Assembly (NCBI GenBank): GCA_020722945.1
Contig: DYJV01000070.1
Span: forward strand, 1-10,889
DNA: 10,889 nucleotides
Reading direction: 5' to 3'
DNA from: Candidatus Methylomirabilis sp.
Lineage (GTDB): Bacteria > DYJV01
How positions within the stretch are numbered: position 1 is the stretch's first letter; each line of letters begins with the position of its first letter. Below, piece after piece: positions 6,823 to 10,889 of this stretch. The notes under the pieces were generated by a model. The model was given only the letters and a program-made list of their open reading frames with translations. It searched no databases and was not told the origin of the DNA. The position numbers and the translations under genes were made by a program.

Positions 6823-7589
6823 GTTTTATATTTAGTATTCTCTTATTTGGGGTTGCACTATTCAATAGTGGTGGATTTAAAGTTTTCTTTGATGTAACTT
6901 CCATCATAATTGTTCTTGGAGGGACAATTGCGGCAACCCTCATAGCATATCCACTTGAACATTTATTCAGAATATTTAAAGTTTTTCAGAAAGCTTTTAC
7001 TTCCAACAGTCAGGAGGATCTCAATAAAATTATTGTTAATATCCTCAAATGTGCTGTCAAATCAAGAAAGGAATCGTTTCTTGCACTTGAAGATATGATA
7101 AAAGATATAGATGAAGAGCTCCTTCAGAAGGGTCTTCTCCTGATTATAGAAGGTTTCACTGCTGATAATATCAGATCCATAATTGAGCTTGAGATCGAGA
7201 ATCAGCAAGATCGACATGCCAAAGGGGAGAGCCTCTTTAGATTTATGTCAAAACTTGCACCAGCTTTTGGGATGATAGGGACACTTATTGGATTGATTGC
7301 AATGCTAAAAGGACTTGGGACTTCTTCGGCTGATAGTTTGGGTCCATCTATGGCAGTAGCTCTTATTACAACATTCTATGGTGCAATGCTTTCTAATCTG
7401 CTTTTTACACCTATAGCAGAGAAATTATCAAATATATCTGAGGAGGAGTATCTCAGAAATCTGATAATTAAAGAGGGTGTGTTGATGATTTATGACGGAA
7501 TTAATCCAAGAATCATAGAGAAAAAGCTTCATACATTCATACCTAAAAAATATAGAGAGAGTTTTATCAAAAGAGTAAAAAATGTATAA
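6807..7589 (+). CDS. motA: Flagellar stator protein MotA (PomA-like)
   Basis: MotA forms the ion channel of the flagellar stator with MotB and transmits torque to FliG. This 260-residue protein is full length with four membrane helices, about 2-20, 30-48, 150-169 and 180-201. The cytoplasmic loop has the torque-generating charges in KSRKESFLALED (85-96), with Arg87 and Glu95 in the places of E. coli Arg90 and Glu98. The signature LAPAFGMIGTLIGLIAML (150-167) has the conserved Pro152, and LGPSMAVALITTFYGAMLSN (178-197) follows. FFDVTSIIIVLGGT near the N-terminus and GINPR near the C-terminus are closer to sodium-type PomA than to E. coli MotA. An in-frame TGA at 6801-6803 fixes the ATG at 6807; AGGAG lies 12 nt upstream inside the preceding gene. 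It overlaps the FapA-like gene by 16 nt and motB by 8 nt. Confidence 0.95.
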   Translation: MLTTIGFIFSILLFGVALFNSGGFKVFFDVTSIIIVLGGTIAATLIAYPLEHLFRIFKVFQKAFTSNSQEDLNKIIVNILKCAVKSRKESFLALEDMIKDIDEELLQKGLLLIIEGFTADNIRSIIELEIENQQDRHAKGESLFRFMSKLAPAFGMIGTLIGLIAMLKGLGTSSADSLGPSMAVALITTFYGAMLSNLLFTPIAEKLSNISEEEYLRNLIIKEGVLMIYDGINPRIIEKKLHTFIPKKYRESFIKRVKNV

Positions 7590-8271
7590 TAGAAGAAAAA
7601 ATAAAGATTCAGGTGTTGATAACTGGGTAGTTACTTATGGAGATATGCTCTCCCTTCTACTTGTTTTCTTTATTCTTTTATATGCTATATCATCTGTCAA
7701 TGAGGGTAAATTCAGAAAAGTTTCAGAAAAATTATCAAAAGCTTTTGGCGGGAGTGAGAGTGTTATCTCAAATACAAGTGGAGGTGGTGATAATATACTT
7801 GACCTCGAAACCATAATCCAAGAGCTCAACAAACAGATACGCACTCTGAATCTTCAAGATGATATTGATGTAGTAAACAATGGCAAAGATATTGTCATAA
7901 GGGGTAAAGGTGATACCTTTTTTGCTTCAGGAAATGCCAATTTGACAGATAAAATAAAAGAGTTTCTTGATCTTCTTGCTCCTATCATCAAAACAACAAA
8001 TAACGATATTGAAGTTGATGGGCATACTGATGATATTCCTATCAAAAGTGATAAATTCCCATCCAATTGGGAGTTATCAAGTGCAAGAGCAGCAAGTGTT
8101 GTAAGATACCTCATCGATACCCAGAAAATTAACCCATTTAGATTTACTACCAAAGGTTTTGCAGAATTCAAACCGCTTTACCCTATGATACCTGCAAATA
8201 GATCTAAAAATAGGAGAATTGAAATTACAATAAAAGGGACATCAGACAATGAATCAAAGGGAGTTTTTTAG
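7582..8271 (+). CDS. motB: Flagellar stator protein MotB (PomB/MotS-like plug and OmpA domain)
   Basis: MotB anchors the stator to peptidoglycan and carries the ion-binding aspartate. The 229-residue product has a short basic N-terminus, one membrane helix at about 16-38 with WVVTYGDMLSLLLVFF, where Asp21 is the ion-binding residue, a plug/linker region with VNEGKFRKVSEKLSKAFG (39-56), and an OmpA-like peptidoglycan-binding domain at about 100-217. That domain shows VDGHTDDIPI (145-154), NWELSSARA (162-170) and NRSKNRRIEI (206-215). DMLSLLLVFFILL and the KF...AFG after the helix resemble sodium-type PomB/MotS rather than E. coli MotB. The start ATG overlaps the motA stop in an 8-nt overlap, so translation is probably coupled. 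It overlaps the PilZ gene by 23 nt. Confidence 0.95.
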   Translation: MYNRRKNKDSGVDNWVVTYGDMLSLLLVFFILLYAISSVNEGKFRKVSEKLSKAFGGSESVISNTSGGGDNILDLETIIQELNKQIRTLNLQDDIDVVNNGKDIVIRGKGDTFFASGNANLTDKIKEFLDLLAPIIKTTNNDIEVDGHTDDIPIKSDKFPSNWELSSARAASVVRYLIDTQKINPFRFTTKGFAEFKPLYPMIPANRSKNRRIEITIKGTSDNESKGVF

Positions 8272-8632
8272 AGTCAACCTTTCAATAAAGGCATTTTTAA
8301 AAAAGATAATTTTTGACCCAAATAGTCAAAGTTATTTATTTGAGGATGGGTGGAACATATTTGAAACAAAAGATTTAAGTGCAAATGGGATGTTGATAGA
8401 GAAGAGGGAGAATATCTCTAATATTCTAATAGATGACCAATTCCTTGTAAAATTTAATATTCTTCAAGAAGATGATGATTTTATATATTTTATTGCAAAA
8501 GTTTCAAGGGTTCTTAACGATTCTATTGCTCTAAATTACATACTGATCAATGAAACAGACAGAGATAAACTTGTCAGTTTATTTTTAAAAATAGAGAATG
8601 AGAAAACTTCTAAAAATTTTGATTCAGAGTAA
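8249..8632 (+). CDS. PilZ-domain c-di-GMP-binding protein
   Basis: The 127-residue protein consists of a single PilZ domain. Both c-di-GMP-binding motifs are intact: RxxxR as REFFR (Arg4 to Arg8) and DxSxxG as DLSANG (42-47). PilZ proteins of this kind sense c-di-GMP; YcgR in enterobacteria acts as a flagellar brake on the motor. Here the gene lacks the extra N-terminal YcgR domain but begins inside the 3' end of motB, so a motor-control role is a reasonable inference from context. The RxxxR motif sits only a few residues from the start, which fixes the ATG at 8249. A GGGA lies about 10 nt upstream. The C-terminal 20 residues are polar and their codons overlap recG. Confidence 0.85.
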   Translation: MNQREFFRVNLSIKAFLKKIIFDPNSQSYLFEDGWNIFETKDLSANGMLIEKRENISNILIDDQFLVKFNILQEDDDFIYFIAKVSRVLNDSIALNYILINETDRDKLVSLFLKIENEKTSKNFDSE

Positions 8633-10826
8633 CGACTTTTCACAGATACAGAGCAAGATAGAATCTTCCCCATTTCTAAATTCAATCTTAAAGTCATCAA
8701 ACAATAATAGAGAAATTTTTATATACGAGCTCTCTTCATCAATTCAGAAAGCTAACTTAGAAGAGTTCAAAACAGCTCAAGTGTTACTTACATCCAAGAT
8801 CCAATTTCTAAAGGGTGTGGGACCCAAAAGAGCTCTCTTTCTAAATATCAGAGGGGTTGATACTGTTGAAAAACTTCTAAAAATTATCCCTAATAGTTAT
8901 CGGGATTACTCCTCAATCAAGAGTATAAATCAGGTAAATAATGGTGAATTAGCAACTTTGAAACTAAAATTTTTATCTGTAAATGAGAAGAGATATTTTA
9001 AAAAAAGGGTATTAGAGGCAATTTTTTATGATGAAACAGGTAAAATATCATTAAAATGGTTTAATTATAAAATTAATTATCTAAAAGAATTTTTTGTTCA
9101 AGATAAAATTTTTACTGTTTTTGGTAAAATTAATGTTTTTAATTTCAATAGAGAAATTATACATCCTGTAATCGAGGAGTATGAAGAAGTCAGTCAACAT
9201 CTTATAAAACCTGTTTATCCCTCTATTAAAGGCTTCTCCAACAAAGTATTTACTGATACTATAGCCAATATTTTTGACAAATTAAAAGCTCTTCAGTATG
9301 AGTTTCTCCCTGCACACATAATTTTAAAAAGAGAGTTGCCCGATATTTCAGATACATACCAAAGATTACACTTCCCTGTTTCAATAAAAGAGCAAAATTT
9401 ATTTTTAAAGAGGCTTATCTACAACGAATTTTTCTTTTTTATGCTTGCGATATCAAGAAATAGAGATAGACAGCAAAAGATGGTATTATCTCCAACTATC
9501 TTAAAAGGGGAGCTGATAAAACCACTCTTGCGAGATCTACCTTTCAAACTGACTAAAGCTCAGAGAAAAGTTCTTTCTGAGATAAGGGGTGATTTTGAAA
9601 GTGGAAAAGTTCTAAACCGATTAATACAAGGTGATGTTGGTTCTGGGAAAACATTGGTTGCTTTTATATCTGCTCTTATTGTTATAGAAAACAAGGGTCA
9701 GGCAGCATTTATGGTTCCTACAGAAATTTTAGCCGAACAACACTTTAAAAACTTCACAAAATACAATTTAAACTTAAAAATTGCACTTCTTACAGGCAGC
9801 ACATTAAAGAGGGAGAGGGAAGATATATTAAAAAATCTTGAATCAGGTGATATTGACCTTGTTGTTGGGACACATACACTTATACAAGAGAGTATAAAAT
9901 TCAATAATATAAGGCTCAATATAGTGGATGAGCAGCACAGATTTGGTGTCCGGCAGAGGATGTTGCTTAAAGAGAAGTCACAATTTGTCCATACCATTAT
10001 AATGACAGCTACACCTATACCAAGAACCCTTACCCTTACACTATATGGTGATCTTGATGTTTCTGTAATAGATGAACTTCCAATAGGTAGAAAACCTATA
10101 AAAACATTCCATATTTTAGAAACAAAAAGAGATTTGATATTAAAAAATATAAAAAATGAATTAGATAAAGGTAGTCAGGCATACTTCATATACCCTTTAA
10201 TAGATGATTCAGACAAAATGGAGCTTAAAAGTGTCCTAAAAATGAGTGATATTATAAAGAATCAATACTTTCCACAATATAGAGTTGGGCTTTTACATGG
10301 GAAAATGGGGCAAAGAGAGAAAGAGGCAGTGATGGATGATTTTGCAAAACATCATTTTGATATATTGGTCTCTACAACTGTAATTGAAGTTGGGATCGAT
10401 ATCCCAAATGCAACGGTCATTGTAATTGAAAATTGTGAAAGGTTTGGCTTGTCACAGCTTCACCAGTTAAGGGGGAGAGTTGGAAGGGGTGATAAAGAAT
10501 CTTTCTGTTACCTTATCTCATCAAAAAATATTACTTCTGAAGGTAGAGAGAGGCTTAATGTAATGGTAGAGAGTAACGATGGATTTAAAATAGCTGAAGC
10601 AGATTTGAAGATACGAGGAAGTGGAGAGATGTCAGGGACAAAACAGGCTGGAATTGGAGAGTTTCAGTTTGCAGATATTATAAGAGATTACAATATTATG
10701 CTTCAAGCAAGGGAGGATGCTGATTCTATCGTCAAGTTTGACCCATCTTTGAGTAAGTTTCCACTTTTAAAGGAGAAATTTGAAGAATTTCTTATGGCAA
10801 AAGATAATTTTATTTCAATAGGGTAA
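8598..10826 (+). CDS. recG: ATP-dependent DNA helicase RecG
   Basis: RecG unwinds branched DNA and reverses stalled replication forks. The 742-residue product is full length, slightly longer than the 693 of E. coli because of an N-terminal extension of about 65 residues. The conserved LKGVGPKRA (71-79) opens the wedge/OB region, to about 240. The two RecA-like domains show the Walker A GDVGSGKT (345-352), VPTEILAEQH (373-382), the DEQHRFGVRQR motif II (444-454; DEQH in place of the usual DEQH/DEAH box, as in RecG), TATPIPRTL (470-478), GLLHGKM (564-570) and TTVIEVGIDIPNA (593-605), then QLRGRVGRG (623-631). No residue is missing. The start ATG overlaps the PilZ gene by 35 nt with only a weak purine stretch before it, so its translation is likely coupled, or a nearby alternative codon is used. 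It is the last gene of the cluster. Confidence 0.96.
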   Translation: MRKLLKILIQSNDFSQIQSKIESSPFLNSILKSSNNNREIFIYELSSSIQKANLEEFKTAQVLLTSKIQFLKGVGPKRALFLNIRGVDTVEKLLKIIPNSYRDYSSIKSINQVNNGELATLKLKFLSVNEKRYFKKRVLEAIFYDETGKISLKWFNYKINYLKEFFVQDKIFTVFGKINVFNFNREIIHPVIEEYEEVSQHLIKPVYPSIKGFSNKVFTDTIANIFDKLKALQYEFLPAHIILKRELPDISDTYQRLHFPVSIKEQNLFLKRLIYNEFFFFMLAISRNRDRQQKMVLSPTILKGELIKPLLRDLPFKLTKAQRKVLSEIRGDFESGKVLNRLIQGDVGSGKTLVAFISALIVIENKGQAAFMVPTEILAEQHFKNFTKYNLNLKIALLTGSTLKREREDILKNLESGDIDLVVGTHTLIQESIKFNNIRLNIVDEQHRFGVRQRMLLKEKSQFVHTIIMTATPIPRTLTLTLYGDLDVSVIDELPIGRKPIKTFHILETKRDLILKNIKNELDKGSQAYFIYPLIDDSDKMELKSVLKMSDIIKNQYFPQYRVGLLHGKMGQREKEAVMDDFAKHHFDILVSTTVIEVGIDIPNATVIVIENCERFGLSQLHQLRGRVGRGDKESFCYLISSKNITSEGRERLNVMVESNDGFKIAEADLKIRGSGEMSGTKQAGIGEFQFADIIRDYNIMLQAREDADSIVKFDPSLSKFPLLKEKFEEFLMAKDNFISIG

Positions 10827-10836
10827 GTAAAGACAG

Positions 10837-10866
10837 GCTGAAGGTTGAAGTGCTGAAGGGTGAAGA
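10837..10866 (+). repeat. Degenerate tandem repeat after recG (15-bp unit)
   Basis: Two near-identical 15-bp units, GCTGAAGGTTGAAGT (10837-10851) and GCTGAAGGGTGAAGA (10852-10866), differ at two positions. Within them TGAAG occurs four times at 10839, 10846, 10854 and 10861, i.e. spaced 7, 8 and 7 bp apart. The remaining bases to 10889 are purine-rich. The array may continue past the window. No recG terminator is visible before it. Confidence 0.6.
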
Positions 10867-10889
10867 GAAAGATAAAAACAAAAGAAAGA

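Noticed and set aside
7854-8171. Minus-strand 105-codon open frame inside motB
   Set aside because: It is the complement of the conserved OmpA-like domain of motB; its composition is what that domain's antisense would give.
10837-10866. CRISPR array
   Set aside because: The units are contiguous and 15 bp long, with no unique spacers between them.
1-10889. tRNA, rRNA, insertion sequence or prophage
   Set aside because: No cloverleaf, ribosomal motif, transposase or flanking target-site repeats were seen on either strand.

Overview
This is an AT-rich, compact bacterial chromosome segment. The gene set is Gram-negative and flagellated: LapA/LapB are lipopolysaccharide-assembly proteins, and MotA/MotB with a PilZ protein belong to the flagellar motor. 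A decayed 2-oxoacid:ferredoxin oxidoreductase remnant adds an anaerobic flavour. Low GC, very tight gene packing and this mix would fit a Deferribacterota-type anaerobe (Deferribacter/Calditerrivibrio-like). That placement is an inference from gene content, not a database result.

Layout. (1) Positions 1-423, minus strand, hold a broken gene. Its C-terminal part reads clearly as the beta subunit of a 2-oxoglutarate:ferredoxin oxidoreductase (KorB-like) but carries stop codons and a frame change. Positions 424-557 hold no gene, only an AT-rich imperfect inverted repeat just past the next gene. (2) Positions 558-3610, minus strand, hold a two-gene unit: a CgeB-like glycosyltransferase with a long helical C-terminal extension, then a GlcD/D-lactate dehydrogenase-type flavoprotein whose ribosome-binding site lies in the last codons of the first gene. 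(3) Positions 3611-3712 are a divergent intergenic region with a strong plus-strand promoter (TTGACA, 17 bp, TTAAAT) and facing A8/T8 tracts. (4) Positions 3713-10826, plus strand, hold eight same-direction genes: HIT-family hydrolase, lapA, lapB, a short FapA/DUF342 protein, motA, motB, a PilZ protein and recG. From the FapA-like gene onward each gene overlaps the next (16, 8, 23 and 35 nt). (5) Positions 10827-10889 hold the start of a degenerate TGAAG-containing tandem repeat that runs to the window edge.

How it works together. The plus-strand cluster looks like one operon joining envelope homeostasis (LapA/LapB), the flagellar stator (MotA/MotB), probable motor assembly and control factors (FapA-like, PilZ) and replication-fork repair (RecG). 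The stator sequences look more like the sodium-type PomA/PomB than the proton-type enterobacterial MotA/MotB. Nothing here is clearly an undescribed system. The observations most worth checking are the korB remnant, the shortened FapA-like protein fused by overlap to the stator genes, the structured leader before lapB, and the terminal repeat.
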